Source: Saprospiraceae bacterium
GTDB lineage: Bacteria > Bacteroidota > Bacteroidia > Chitinophagales > Saprospiraceae
Direction of reading: 5' to 3'
Length of the DNA stretch: 64,000 nt
Assembly: GCA_021604865.1 (NCBI GenBank)
Contig: BQJU01000006.1
Span: forward strand, 62,001 to 126,000
In this document: positions 1 through 7,800 of the stretch, one piece after another
Position numbering within the stretch: position 1 is the stretch's first letter
Layout: every line of letters begins with the position of its first letter
Translations under genes and position numbers: made by a program
Notes under the pieces: model-generated
What the model was told of the DNA's origin: nothing
Databases searched by the model: none
The model's input: the letters and a program-made list of their open reading frames with translations, nothing else

Positions 1-376
1 CAATAGATAAGCCGCCATATTCGGCATCGCCGGTAACGATTCCGCCAATACGGCCATAAAGTCCTGTAAATCCAGTAGGCCCGGTCACATCATTAATAAG
101 GTGGCCACCCCCCTGGATCGTAACCCCGGTCCATTCCGTGCTGAGATAAGAACCCCGAAGTGACTGGGTTTTTGGACCACCAGTGACACCTACCCATTGA
201 TTTCGGATAGAAGCCCCGAAAGTCAAATTCTGACCATAAGCCAGAAAGTCGCCTTCTACAGCAGCAGGATTGATTAAGGTCGCGTTTTCGCGGTATTGTG
301 TAAAGAGGGAAAGTTGCTGAGCCTGTAGGAATACAGACGTCAATAGCAGACATAGGAGTAAAGGTAATCGTGTCAT
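1..376 (-). CDS. PorP/SprF family type IX secretion membrane protein (N-terminal part, cut by window edge)
   Basis: Reading the minus strand from the ATG at 374-376 gives an open frame of 125 codons that runs off the left edge. It begins with a signal peptide (MTRLPLLLCLLLTSVFLQAQ), followed by the opening typical of the PorP/SprF family: LFTQYRENATLINPAAV, then SIRNQWVGVTGGPKTQ and a glycine-rich beta-strand pattern. Members are outer-membrane beta-barrel-like proteins linked to type IX secretion; SprF is needed for secretion of the adhesin SprB in Flavobacterium. Family members are usually about 300 aa, so roughly the first 40 percent is present. A -7-like element lies at 403-410. The assignment rests on the N-terminal motif; the substrate cannot be told. 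It may serve the type B cargo proteins found 19 kb away, which is inference. Confidence 0.8.
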   Translation of the reverse strand, partial: MTRLPLLLCLLLTSVFLQAQQLSLFTQYRENATLINPAAVEGDFLAYGQNLTFGASIRNQWVGVTGGPKTQSLRGSYLSTEWTGVTIQGGGHLINDVTGPTGFTGLYGRIGGIVTGDAEYGGLSI

Positions 377-402
377 GGGATATGATATGTTTTTGAGATG
401 CA

Positions 403-410
403 CAAAAATA
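403..410 (-). promoter_or_regulatory. Possible -7 element of the PorP/SprF gene
   Basis: On the minus strand the octamer reads TATTTTTG, matching the Bacteroidota -7 consensus TAnnTTTG, 27 bp before the ATG. No TTG lies at the expected -33 distance, so the call is tentative. Confidence 0.35.
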
Positions 411-750
411 ATAAAAAAGCCAATTAAGCCCTTCTTGAAAGCACACCTAAAAGTGTTAAACTTCATAAAATGCAGATCGCATTATCATTTATAATTATTT
501 AATGGTACCAGATTAGCGATCCTGGATATTTTCAATACTCAAATAGTATATGTCAAATTTTGGTAAAGTAGTTGAACGATAGCCGTTTTCATAGGGATGG
601 GGAAAGCGGGCTCAAAGTTAGGACTTTGATTTGTATTGTGCCCCACAGTGGTTGAAATAATTTATGCAGCCTGACCAATCATTTAGTGAATGGTCGGTCA
701 TGGAGGGTGTCAGGGGTGATTTGGGCCGGAATTGGCATGCCTATAATAAT

Positions 751-794
751 TAAGCGCATGTTTGGGCTCAAGGTGTGTGCCAAACATGCGCTTA
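751..794. repeat. Dispersed palindromic repeat, copy A (terminator-like)
   Basis: Two perfect 15-nt arms, TAAGCGCATGTTTGG (751-765) and its reverse complement (780-794), flank a 14-nt loop. The tips (GCATGTTTGG / CCAAACATGC) are the same as the ends of the repeat copies at 2148 and 63560, but the conserved core is absent. It lies 33 bp past the stop of the permease gene, where it could act as a terminator or mRNA stabiliser. There is no clear T-run. Confidence 0.7.
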
Positions 795-826
795 TAGCTA
801 TCTGATCCGGTAACTTCCAACGATTA

Positions 827-2077
827 TTAATGCCGCATAGCCTCTACAGGGTCCATTCTGGAAGCCTTGAGCGCAGGGATAAATCCGGCAACTACCCCAA
901 TGATCACAGAGACCAAAACACCAATAAAAATATTTCCGAAATCTAGGTAAAAGTCAAACCCGGTAGCCTGGGTCAGGCCCAATGCAGCCAGATAAACGAG
1001 CAACAAGCCTATCATTCCTCCCAATAAACAAAGGATGATCGATTCGATGAGAAATTCTAGCAAAATGACATAACGCTTAGCCCCCAAGGCTTTTTTGATA
1101 CCAATTATTCCGGTGCGCTCCTTGACGGAAACAAACATAATATTGGCCACACTCACTCCGCCTACCAACATGGCAAATAGTCCAATGACGATACCCAATA
1201 GGTTGAGTACATTAAAAAAGCTATCGAAAAAGCTGGAGATCATAGACAATTCATTGAGGGCAAAGTTGTCATTTTCCTTTGGCTTTAACCGACGATGCGA
1301 CCGCAAAATCCCCTTTACTTCATCTTTTAAGTCCGTTAAACTAACGCCTTCAGCTGCTTTGACGGTAATAGAGGTATCGAATATAAAACGAGCCTTCAGA
1401 TTCGCCAGATTACGTGCATTATTATAAGAGACCACGATGCAATCATCAAAATCGAGCGGGTCGAGCAAACTATTGCCCGATTTTTCGATAACACCGATTA
1501 CTTCATAATTGCGTCCTTGTAATTTTATAATTTTCCCTATCGGCTCAGAGGTCCCGAATAATTCCTCAGCGACCATATACCCCAAAATAATCTTATTACT
1601 TCCGTAATTGTACTCTGCTGATGAGAAATAACGGCCTTTGTAAAAGTCAATCTTAAACATCTCCGCAAATTCCTGGGAAGAACCGATCAGGACGGTATTG
1701 TCAACATTACTAGAATGGTATTTTACCGTTTTAAACCCGATAACTACATGAAATGCTGTAAGGGATGAAATATGCGAACGCTCTGTAAGTACCTCATAGT
1801 CATCATGATCGGGATTGGGTCGTTTTATATAATTCCACCATTCACCACTTACATCCGCCCAGGGCCATTTTTTGACATACAGTACGTCATTTCCCAGTTT
1901 TTCAAGGCTGCCTCGCACGTTGTCTTCCAGGGAGTCAACCGCCGAGAGTACACCAATAATACAAAAGATGCCAATAGAGATGCCAAGTAGAGATAAAAAG
2001 CTCCTTAGTTTATTGGTTTGCAATTGCTGCAATGCCTGGCGAACACTTTCTTGGGTAATTTTTAGGATGGTTTTCAT
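827..2077 (-). CDS. MacB-like ABC transporter permease (FtsX family)
   Basis: 416 aa. The layout is that of the MacB/FtsX permease subfamily: one N-terminal membrane segment (about residues 22-45, in LRSFLSLLGISIGIFCIIGV), a long periplasmic MacB_PCD-type domain (about 50-275), and three C-terminal membrane segments (about 285-405), with the hallmark GIIGIKKALGAKR loop after the first of them and PALKASRMDPVEAMRH at the end. Such permeases couple a separate cytoplasmic ATPase to export or mechanical signalling across the envelope; they do not move substrate through a classical channel. No ATPase gene is adjacent, so the partner is elsewhere. The ATG at 2077 puts the first membrane segment close to the N-terminus, as usual. 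The substrate (macrolide, lipoprotein, peptide) cannot be inferred. Confidence 0.9.
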   Translation of the reverse strand: MKTILKITQESVRQALQQLQTNKLRSFLSLLGISIGIFCIIGVLSAVDSLEDNVRGSLEKLGNDVLYVKKWPWADVSGEWWNYIKRPNPDHDDYEVLTERSHISSLTAFHVVIGFKTVKYHSSNVDNTVLIGSSQEFAEMFKIDFYKGRYFSSAEYNYGSNKIILGYMVAEELFGTSEPIGKIIKLQGRNYEVIGVIEKSGNSLLDPLDFDDCIVVSYNNARNLANLKARFIFDTSITVKAAEGVSLTDLKDEVKGILRSHRRLKPKENDNFALNELSMISSFFDSFFNVLNLLGIVIGLFAMLVGGVSVANIMFVSVKERTGIIGIKKALGAKRYVILLEFLIESIILCLLGGMIGLLLVYLAALGLTQATGFDFYLDFGNIFIGVLVSVIIGVVAGFIPALKASRMDPVEAMRH

Positions 2078-2147
2078 GCTAAAGGGTACTTTATGACCTT
2101 ATTATGAACCTATTTTGTAATGTCTGCGTAAAAAATAAAAGGCTGTC

Positions 2148-2318
2148 TTAAAGCATGTTTGGAGGCCAACCATACGCTTGCGCTGAAGCTTTCTCCGGGC
2201 GTCTGCGTCATGCTCCTTCGCTGAGTCCTTCGCCGTAGCTTCGCGAAGGCAGCGTAGGAGCATTGGCTGCAAAGGATTACTTTTCACTAAAAAAACTGAC
2301 CTCCAAACATGCTTTTAA
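2148..2318. repeat. Dispersed palindromic repeat, copy B, interrupted by a nested element
   Basis: Outer arms TTAAAGCATGTTTGGAGG (2148-2165) and a near-perfect reverse complement (2300-2318, one extra A). After the left arm comes GCCAACC. The core ATTGGCTGCAAAGGATTAC resumes at 2262 and matches copies C and D. Between them, 2174-2260 is extra GC-rich DNA absent from the other copies. Confidence 0.8.
2174..2260. mobile_element. Nested GC-rich hairpin insertion inside repeat copy B
   Basis: 87 bp of DNA clearly richer in GC than its surroundings, flanked on both sides by CAT (2171-2173 and 2261-2263), which looks like a 3-bp target duplication. Inside, CTCCTTCGCTG pairs with CAGCGTAGGAG, and CCTTCG with CGAAGG, giving a long hairpin. 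No coding capacity. It may be a non-autonomous palindromic element; no source transposase is visible in the window. Confidence 0.5.
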
Positions 2319-2476
2319 TAAAAAACACTTTTTCATATTAAAACGAAACTAGTGCTTCCAGGTATATCTGCCTAATCCAATCGATGAAAAGCCTATTTTT
2401 TTCTGCCAATAGATGGATGAAAATTCTTTTTGCCTGAAAGGTTAAGACTTCTCGAAGTTTATTAAAGCAATATTGC

Positions 2477-2484
2477 TATATTTG
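2477..2484 (+). promoter_or_regulatory. Possible -7 element of queA
   Basis: TATATTTG fits TAnnTTTG and lies 26 bp before the queA ATG, which would give a short leader of about 20 nt. No convincing -33 TTG at the standard distance. Confidence 0.4.
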
Positions 2485-2510
2485 CCCTTCATTTTTGAAA
2501 AAGTTTAGCA

Positions 2511-3575
2511 ATGAGGACAAAACTGTCACACTTTGCATTTGATCTACCCCAAGATTTAATTGCCCAATATCCGGAGAAGAATCGGGATGAATCGAGGATG
2601 ATGGTTGTGCACCGGGATACCGGTAAAATTGAACACAAAGTTTTCAAAGACATACTCGGTTATTTTGATGATGGAGATGCCTTCATCTTTAATAACACCA
2701 AGGTCTTTCCAGCCCGTCTTTATGGTAGGAAAGAAAAAACCGGTGCTAAAATTGAGGTCTTTTTACTACGCGAATTAAATAACGAAGCCAGGCTTTGGGA
2801 TGTATTGGTAGATCCGGCAAGAAAAATCCGGGTTGGAAACAAACTATATTTTAGTGACGAACACGACAATGATGTTCTCGTTGCAGAAGTAGTAGACAAT
2901 ACCACTTCCCGTGGAAGAACCATCCGCTTTTTATATGACGGCACAGATGAAGAATTCCGCAAAGAGCTGAATTTTCTAGGCACAACTCCACTTCCCAAAT
3001 TCATCAATCGCCCGGCAGAAGAGCTTGATAAGGAACGCTATCAGACTGTTTTTGCTAAAAATGTCGGAGCAGTTGCAGCACCGACTGCAGGTTTGCACTT
3101 TAGCCGGGAATTATTGAAAAGACTGGAAATTAAAGGGATTGGGTTTGCCGAATTGACATTGCATATTGGATTAGGTACTTTTCGTAGTATCGATGTCGAA
3201 GATTTGTCAAAACACAAAATGGATGCCGAATACTTCCAGATCCTCAATGAGGCCGTCGAAGTAGTCAATCGCGCAAAATTAGGCCGGCATCGGGTTTGTG
3301 CTGTCGGAACAACTTCTATGCGGTCTATCGAAACCGCCGTATCAGCAGAGTCTTTATTAAAACCTGCCGAAGGATGGACCAATAAATTTATATACCCACC
3401 CTACGAATTTAATATTGCCGATGCCATGGTCAGTAATCTGCACTTGCCTAAATCAAGCCTGATGATTATGATCTGTGCATTTGGGGGGTACGAATTGATC
3501 ATGGAGGCATATCAACAAGCCATAAAAGAAAAATATCGTTTCTTCAGTTATGGGGATGCAATGTTGATTATCTAA
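2511..3575 (+). CDS. queA: tRNA S-adenosylmethionine ribosyltransferase-isomerase
   Basis: 354 aa, close to the usual 340-360. QueA transfers and isomerises the ribosyl part of S-adenosylmethionine onto 7-aminomethyl-7-deazaguanine in tRNA, making epoxyqueuosine. Family landmarks are all present: the N-terminal [26 protein letters not shown] (about residues 61-74), [10 protein letters not shown] (about 190-199), [11 protein letters not shown] and [10 protein letters not shown]. It is a single-gene unit: a -7 element upstream and a 13-bp stem terminator downstream (3610-3650). queE, an earlier step of the same pathway, lies 52 kb away at 54.8 kb, so the pathway is dispersed in this genome. The ATG at 2511 is the natural start, beginning just before the conserved FDLP motif. 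Confidence 0.97.
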   Translation: MRTKLSHFAFDLPQDLIAQYPEKNRDESRMMVVHRDTGKIEHKVFKDILGYFDDGDAFIFNNTKVFPARLYGRKEKTGAKIEVFLLRELNNEARLWDVLVDPARKIRVGNKLYFSDEHDNDVLVAEVVDNTTSRGRTIRFLYDGTDEEFRKELNFLGTTPLPKFINRPAEELDKERYQTVFAKNVGAVAAPTAGLHFSRELLKRLEIKGIGFAELTLHIGLGTFRSIDVEDLSKHKMDAEYFQILNEAVEVVNRAKLGRHRVCAVGTTSMRSIETAVSAESLLKPAEGWTNKFIYPPYEFNIADAMVSNLHLPKSSLMIMICAFGGYELIMEAYQQAIKEKYRFFSYGDAMLII

Positions 3576-3609
3576 AATTTATTCCCCTAGGATAAAATAA
3601 ACGGAAGCG

Positions 3610-3650
3610 GAAAGCGTATCTTTAATAGTGTAAGATACGCTTTCTCTTTT
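3610..3650 (+). terminator. Rho-independent terminator after queA
   Basis: GAAAGCGTATCTT (3610-3622) pairs perfectly with AAGATACGCTTTC (3632-3644) across a 9-nt loop. It is followed by TCTTTTTAT. It lies 35 bp past the queA stop and before the next gene. Confidence 0.85.
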
Positions 3651-3672
3651 TATATCAATTTTGTAATTCAAG

Positions 3673-4842
3673 ATGCATCGACTAACTTTCTTTCTTTTTT
3701 TTATAACGATTTTTGGTAAGCTATGGGCTGTCAATATTGAAACTGTAAGGGTTCAGTTTTATTCTGAAGCAATCACGCTTAGCTACTCAACCGATATGGT
3801 TCTAAATAAAAGAGTGACGGTCAAAGAAGAAGAAATGCTGGCGTATTACAAGGCTTTGGAGGGCACCAACTACCAAGTCTTACTCAATGCGTTGAATGAA
3901 AATAAAATCAACCATCAACTAAATGATTGGCTCTACTTTGAATTAATGCGGAAAGCACTACATCAAATCATGACAGACAATCCCCCACTTACGGTGGAAT
4001 TGATGTCCTGGTTTCTCTTGTCCAAAGCCGGATTTGATACTCGCCTGACTTACATTAAAAATAAAGCCTTTGTTTATGCCTGTACCGAGGATGATGTATT
4101 TGAAGTTCCCATGATCGAAGAAAATGGCAAAACCTTTGTAAATCTGAGCAATATCGAGCAAAAAACCAACGCCAAGCAGGCGTTATACATGCTCAATTTT
4201 ATTCCCAATTCAGCTGGTCGATCGTTTTCTTTTTATCTCAAACAACTGCCCTGGCTAAAGGTGCAACCAGATAATAAGTACTTTGTCTTTCAATGCAGGA
4301 ACCAAAAATATGAACTCAAAGTAACTATTGACCGTACGATCAAAGACATTATGAGGGCCTATCCGATTATTTCTGAAAAAGAATATATGGAAGTCCCCTT
4401 GTCGGCAACCATCCGCAATTCTCTGATTCCGCAACTAAAAACTTTCCTTAGGGAAAAAACAGAAAGAGAAGCGCTTGAACTTTTAGTGGCCTTTACCCGT
4501 TCCTCCTTTCAGTACAAAGAGGATAAAGAATATTTCGGCCGTAGCAAACCTATGATTGCCGACGAGGTTTTCCACTACCCATATTCCGATTGTGAAGATA
4601 GGTCAGCCTTATTTTTCAGGCTGGTCAAAGAGCTTCTTGACCTGCCAATGATCATTGTTGCCTATCCGGATCACCTTACTATAGGCGTAGCCATGCAACA
4701 AGCTTCCGGATCGGCCGTTCGATACAAAGATAAGCTCTATTTTATCTGCGATCCGACCGGACCTGTCAATTCGGCAGAGATTGGTGAAATACCAAATGGT
4801 TACGAAAATGTACCTTTTGAAATAATAGGTAGTTATAAATAA
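3673..4842 (+). CDS. Secreted transglutaminase-like (cysteine protease fold) protein
   Basis: 389 aa with a signal peptide (about 1-19). The C-terminal part carries a transglutaminase-like core: Cys307 in YPYSDCEDRSALFF, His334 in YPDHLTIGV and Asp360 in FICDPTGP, the spacing expected for a Cys-His-Asp triad. The region before it (about 20-240) is not recognised and looks like beta-rich and helical structure. Proteins of this type in Bacteroidota are exported and are thought to be proteases or protein-crosslinking enzymes rather than true transglutaminases. It stands alone between the queA terminator and an AT-rich region. The substrate is unknown; the triad is seen in the sequence, the activity is inferred. 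Confidence 0.75.
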   Translation: MHRLTFFLFFITIFGKLWAVNIETVRVQFYSEAITLSYSTDMVLNKRVTVKEEEMLAYYKALEGTNYQVLLNALNENKINHQLNDWLYFELMRKALHQIMTDNPPLTVELMSWFLLSKAGFDTRLTYIKNKAFVYACTEDDVFEVPMIEENGKTFVNLSNIEQKTNAKQALYMLNFIPNSAGRSFSFYLKQLPWLKVQPDNKYFVFQCRNQKYELKVTIDRTIKDIMRAYPIISEKEYMEVPLSATIRNSLIPQLKTFLREKTEREALELLVAFTRSSFQYKEDKEYFGRSKPMIADEVFHYPYSDCEDRSALFFRLVKELLDLPMIIVAYPDHLTIGVAMQQASGSAVRYKDKLYFICDPTGPVNSAEIGEIPNGYENVPFEIIGSYK

Positions 4843-4934
4843 CTATTCTTTAGTATTTTATACCTATTATTTGTATATACCTCAAAAGTTTGGCTCAAAT
4901 TTTGTGCAGGGATAAAAAACTTGAAAAATACTTA

Positions 4935-4965
4935 TTGATTTAATAAATCAAGTTTATTACTTTTG
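4935..4965 (+). promoter_or_regulatory. Bacteroidota-type promoter for the DUF2795 gene
   Basis: TTG at 4935-4937, a 20-bp spacer and TACTTTTG at 4958-4965 match the primary sigma consensus TTG-N17..23-TAnnTTTG. The start codon is 79 bp downstream, giving a leader of about 70 nt. Confidence 0.6.
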
Positions 4966-5043
4966 CCGAAATTTATTTTGGACTTTTTTAGAATTGATAA
5001 ACAATTTTTTTGTAAATAAAGACGAATTTAATCAAAGCTTAGC

Positions 5044-5265
5044 ATGTATTGGACACTTGAACTTGCTTACCACTTGGAAGAGGCACCATGGCCTGCCACA
5101 CGTGATGAATTGATCGATTATGCAATTCGGTCAGGCGCTCCTCTGGAGGTTATTGAAAACCTTCAGCAAATGGAGGATGAAGGAGAAGTTTATGAAGGTA
5201 TCGAAGATATTTGGCCGGACTATCCTCGTAAAGATGATTTCCTGTTTAATGAAGATGAATACTAA
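5044..5265 (+). CDS. DUF2795 domain protein
   Basis: 73 aa, acidic. The central WPATRDELIDYAIRSGAP followed by LEVIENLQQMEDE matches the DUF2795 family, small helical proteins of about 60-75 aa found across Bacteroidota and some other phyla with no known biochemical function. The acidic C-terminus (YEGIEDIWPDYP, then DDFLFNEDEY) is typical of the Bacteroidota version. It has its own promoter and is followed by a strong hairpin terminator, so it is a monocistronic unit. Confidence 0.85.
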   Translation: MYWTLELAYHLEEAPWPATRDELIDYAIRSGAPLEVIENLQQMEDEGEVYEGIEDIWPDYPRKDDFLFNEDEY

Positions 5266-5569
5266 TCAGGTCTTTTTGAATTAATGACCTGCAAAAGGCT
5301 TTGTGGTACTTACACTACAAAGCCTTTTACTTATTCCAAAAAATCACGAAAATTGAAGATTTGTGACATTATAATTTGGAATATATAAAAAAAAACCTCA
5401 TCTTTCCTTCCGATTTGACGCCCCTCAGGTTCTGTCAAAGAATATTTTAGCCCAAGCGACAGTAACATTCCCAAACACTCGCTTTCATTAGGCCTAATTA
5501 GTAGGCTAGGCCGCTGTATCTCAGCGAGATACCTTTCCTATTTATAAACACAAAAGGTACCAGAATTGC
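5266..5569. other. Intergenic leader region with hairpins
   Basis: Contains the terminator at 5293-5328, a short AT-rich stretch, then a structured leader before the next gene: TAGGCCTA with a nearby related TAGGCTAGGCC (about 5489-5512), and a perfect GTATCTC-AGC-GAGATAC hairpin (5516-5532) ending 37 bp before the ATG. No recognisable riboswitch class and no good promoter match seen. Confidence 0.5.
5293..5328 (+). terminator. Terminator after the DUF2795 gene
   Basis: AAAAGGCTTTGT (5293-5304) pairs with ACAAAGCCTTTT (5317-5328), with G-T and A-T extension into the loop, followed by ACTTATT. It lies 28 bp past the stop codon. Confidence 0.8.
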
Positions 5570-7081
5570 ATGAAAAATCTAATTGAAATTTCGAGAATTG
5601 TCACCAAAAAAAAGGTAAAGAAAATTGAAATTTTTGATGATTATACATTGAGGCACAAGAACAGCAAATTCAATGATTTTTATAATGCCCTGACCAGTAA
5701 TAAATTCAAAAACGACCGCGATGCAGCAGCTGCACTATATGGTTGTAGCCCTCAAGATGCCAAGTACCGTCAATTAAAAAGTCGATTCAGAAAACGCATA
5801 CTGAATACCCTATTTTTTCTAGATATCAACAAACCCTCCAATTCTTCTTACAATCGTGCTTATTATTCCTGTAATAGGGACTGGACTCTGGTGAAAATTC
5901 TACTTAGCAATCGGGCTTTTCATTCGGCAGCTTCAATGGCCAAACAGATTCTTACCATCGCCCTTAAATACCGATTTTCTGACATTATTGTCAATTGCAG
6001 TCGTTTGTTACGGGATTACTGCTCCAATAATAAAATGGACAAGGATTATGAAATTTATGACGGCTATATCAAGGAATTCTCAGAAATCCTGAATGCCGAA
6101 ATCAGGTCTGAAGAATTGTACCAACGCGTGATCATGGATTACCATAAAACCAGTTCACGGGTAGATGGACTGATGGAGCGCATCAATACCTATTGCAATA
6201 CTTTGGTAAGTCTTTCAGAGCAATTTGATTCTCCCATTATCCATTACAACATGTTTTTGGTGTGGTGTATGCGTTTTGAAATAGAAAAAGGCTACGATGC
6301 TATGCTGCAAGTGTGCACACAAGCTGAGCAGTATATTGAAGATAATCCCGTTTATTATCAAAAGGAAAAGTTGATTACTTTTTACGGTAAGAAGATGTCT
6401 GCCCACTTGCACATGAAGGATTATAAAATGGGCAAAATCAATGCAGAGAAATGCCTTACCCGCCTACCGGAAGGCAGCGAGTCCTGGTTTATCTTTATGG
6501 AATATTATTTGCTGCTCGCCATCCATACAGAGAATTACATTCACGCCCTGGCTATATTCAACCGCGCCATTAGCAGTTCGGAGTTCAAAAAACAAGATGC
6601 GCTGATCAAAGAAAAATGGACTATTTTTGAAGCCTATCTCAAATACATTATCGATAGACAGAAGTTTGACCCTTCAATGTTGCAAAAGGCCAAACGCAAG
6701 GTGTTTAGAGTATCCAAATTTATCAACAATCCGCTACAGTATCCGAAAGAGTATCGCATTTTCACCATTCTCTCGTTGATTCTACAAGTGCTTTTCCTTA
6801 TTGAGCAGCGGAATTATACGGAATTGGAAGAACGAATAGAACGCCTCAAACAATACGCTGACCGGAAACTGAAAAAAGATGATTATTTCCGTCCCATCCA
6901 ATTTATCCGGTTGCTACAGATGTTGCGCAAAGCAAAGTATCAAATTGATGAACTTGGCAACACCCATAAATATTACAACCGTCTATTAGAGCAACCTTTC
7001 TTTTACCGGGGAGCACTAACAGAACTGGAAATCATTCCCTACGAAAAATTGTGGGAGATCGTGTTGGATTCCTTGAGGTAG
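5570..7081 (+). CDS. Conserved hypothetical helical protein
   Basis: 503 aa, no signal peptide or membrane segment. I do not recognise the family. The sequence is basic and almost entirely helical in character, with repeated aromatic and leucine spacing suggestive of TPR-like solenoid structure (for example SLSEQFDSPIIHYNMFLVWC, then MHLKDYKMGKINAEKCL and LAIHTENYIHALAIFNRAI-type hairpins). The N-terminus (about 1-90) is lysine- and arginine-rich and includes SRFRKRILNTLFFLD, which could bind nucleic acid or another protein. The leader carries a perfect hairpin at 5516-5532. The gene ends 22 bp before cmk, but cmk seems to have its own promoter inside the end of this frame. Function unknown. 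Confidence 0.8.
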   Translation: MKNLIEISRIVTKKKVKKIEIFDDYTLRHKNSKFNDFYNALTSNKFKNDRDAAAALYGCSPQDAKYRQLKSRFRKRILNTLFFLDINKPSNSSYNRAYYSCNRDWTLVKILLSNRAFHSAASMAKQILTIALKYRFSDIIVNCSRLLRDYCSNNKMDKDYEIYDGYIKEFSEILNAEIRSEELYQRVIMDYHKTSSRVDGLMERINTYCNTLVSLSEQFDSPIIHYNMFLVWCMRFEIEKGYDAMLQVCTQAEQYIEDNPVYYQKEKLITFYGKKMSAHLHMKDYKMGKINAEKCLTRLPEGSESWFIFMEYYLLLAIHTENYIHALAIFNRAISSSEFKKQDALIKEKWTIFEAYLKYIIDRQKFDPSMLQKAKRKVFRVSKFINNPLQYPKEYRIFTILSLILQVLFLIEQRNYTELEERIERLKQYADRKLKKDDYFRPIQFIRLLQMLRKAKYQIDELGNTHKYYNRLLEQPFFYRGALTELEIIPYEKLWEIVLDSLR

Positions 7082-7093
7082 CCCTTATCTTTG
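7064..7093 (+). promoter_or_regulatory. Promoter of cmk (near-leaderless)
   Basis: TTG at 7064-7066, a 19-bp spacer and TATCTTTG at 7086-7093 fit the Bacteroidota consensus well. The cmk ATG begins only 11 bp after the -7 octamer, so the transcript would have almost no leader. The -33 element lies inside the end of the upstream gene. Confidence 0.5.
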
Positions 7094-7103
7094 GGCCCGA
7101 ATC

Positions 7104-7796
7104 ATGACAAAATACGCTTTGAGAAAAATCACTATTGCTATTGATGGTTACTCCTCCTGCGGGAAAAGTACCCTTGCTAAGGCTATGGCCAGGGAATTGG
7201 GATACATTTATGTAGATTCCGGTGCGATGTACCGGGCAATAACACTGAATTTTATCCGCCAGCATGTCGACATTTCCAACCAGGAAGAGGTCAACAATGC
7301 TCTCCAGGATATTCACATCCATTTTCAAAAGGATAAAGAAGGCAACAATCACATGATACTCAATGAGGAGGACGTAGAGGCCGAAATCAGACAAATGCAG
7401 GTTTCTTCAATGGTCAGCCAGGTAGCAGCGATTCCTCAGGTTCGGCGTGTTTTGGTAGAACAACAGCGCAAAATGGGTCAACAAAAGGGAATTGTGATGG
7501 ACGGGCGCGATATTGGAACGGTGGTTTTTCCGGATGCAGAATTAAAAATATTTCTTACGGCCAGTCCTGAAATCAGAGCTATTAGACGTTATCAGGAACT
7601 CCTAAACAAAAATCAGGATACCAGTCTGATGGAGGTGAGGACAAATCTGGCAATGCGTGATCGGATTGATTCAACCCGGGAAGATAGCCCTTTGCGCCAG
7701 GCAAATGATGCTATTGTGATTGACAACACCTATCTAAATGAGGCTGAGCAATTGCAAAAAGCATTGGATTATGCACTCACATTGATTGAAACCTAA
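7104..7796 (+). CDS. cmk: Cytidylate kinase (CMP/dCMP kinase)
   Basis: 230 aa, the usual size. Cmk phosphorylates CMP and dCMP with ATP. The P-loop GYSSCGKST sits at residues 15-23, followed by VDSGAMYRAITL (substrate binding), MDGRDIGTVVFPDAELKIFLTA (CMP-binding and core strand, about 132-153) and the LID region with RRYQELLNK and RDRIDSTREDSPL. The ATG at 7104 gives seven residues before the first beta strand; an in-frame TTG at 7119 is a possible alternative start. The stop is 4 bp before the ATG of the ABC exporter gene, so the two are probably cotranscribed. Confidence 0.96.
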   Translation: MTKYALRKITIAIDGYSSCGKSTLAKAMARELGYIYVDSGAMYRAITLNFIRQHVDISNQEEVNNALQDIHIHFQKDKEGNNHMILNEEDVEAEIRQMQVSSMVSQVAAIPQVRRVLVEQQRKMGQQKGIVMDGRDIGTVVFPDAELKIFLTASPEIRAIRRYQELLNKNQDTSLMEVRTNLAMRDRIDSTREDSPLRQANDAIVIDNTYLNEAEQLQKALDYALTLIET

Positions 7797-7800
7797 ACTC

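Larger units (their letters stand above)
377..826. other. Intergenic region with hairpins
   Basis: No credible gene. The stretch lies between the start of the PorP/SprF gene and the stop of the permease gene, both on the minus strand. It is AT-rich near 377-560. It holds a possible -7 element (403-410), an imperfect hairpin at 672-700 (TGACCAATCATT against AATGGTCGGTCA), and a perfect 15-bp palindrome at 751-794 described separately. Confidence 0.6.
2078..2510. other. Divergent intergenic region holding repeat copy B
   Basis: Lies between the divergently read permease and queA genes. It contains the palindromic repeat at 2148-2318 with a nested insertion, then AT-rich DNA and the queA -7 element. 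The 61-codon minus-strand frame at 2102-2287 is made of repeat sequence and is not taken as a gene. Confidence 0.6.

Noticed and set aside
2102-2287. 61-codon minus-strand frame
   Set aside because: It lies almost wholly in palindromic repeat DNA with the nested insertion; the coding look is accidental.
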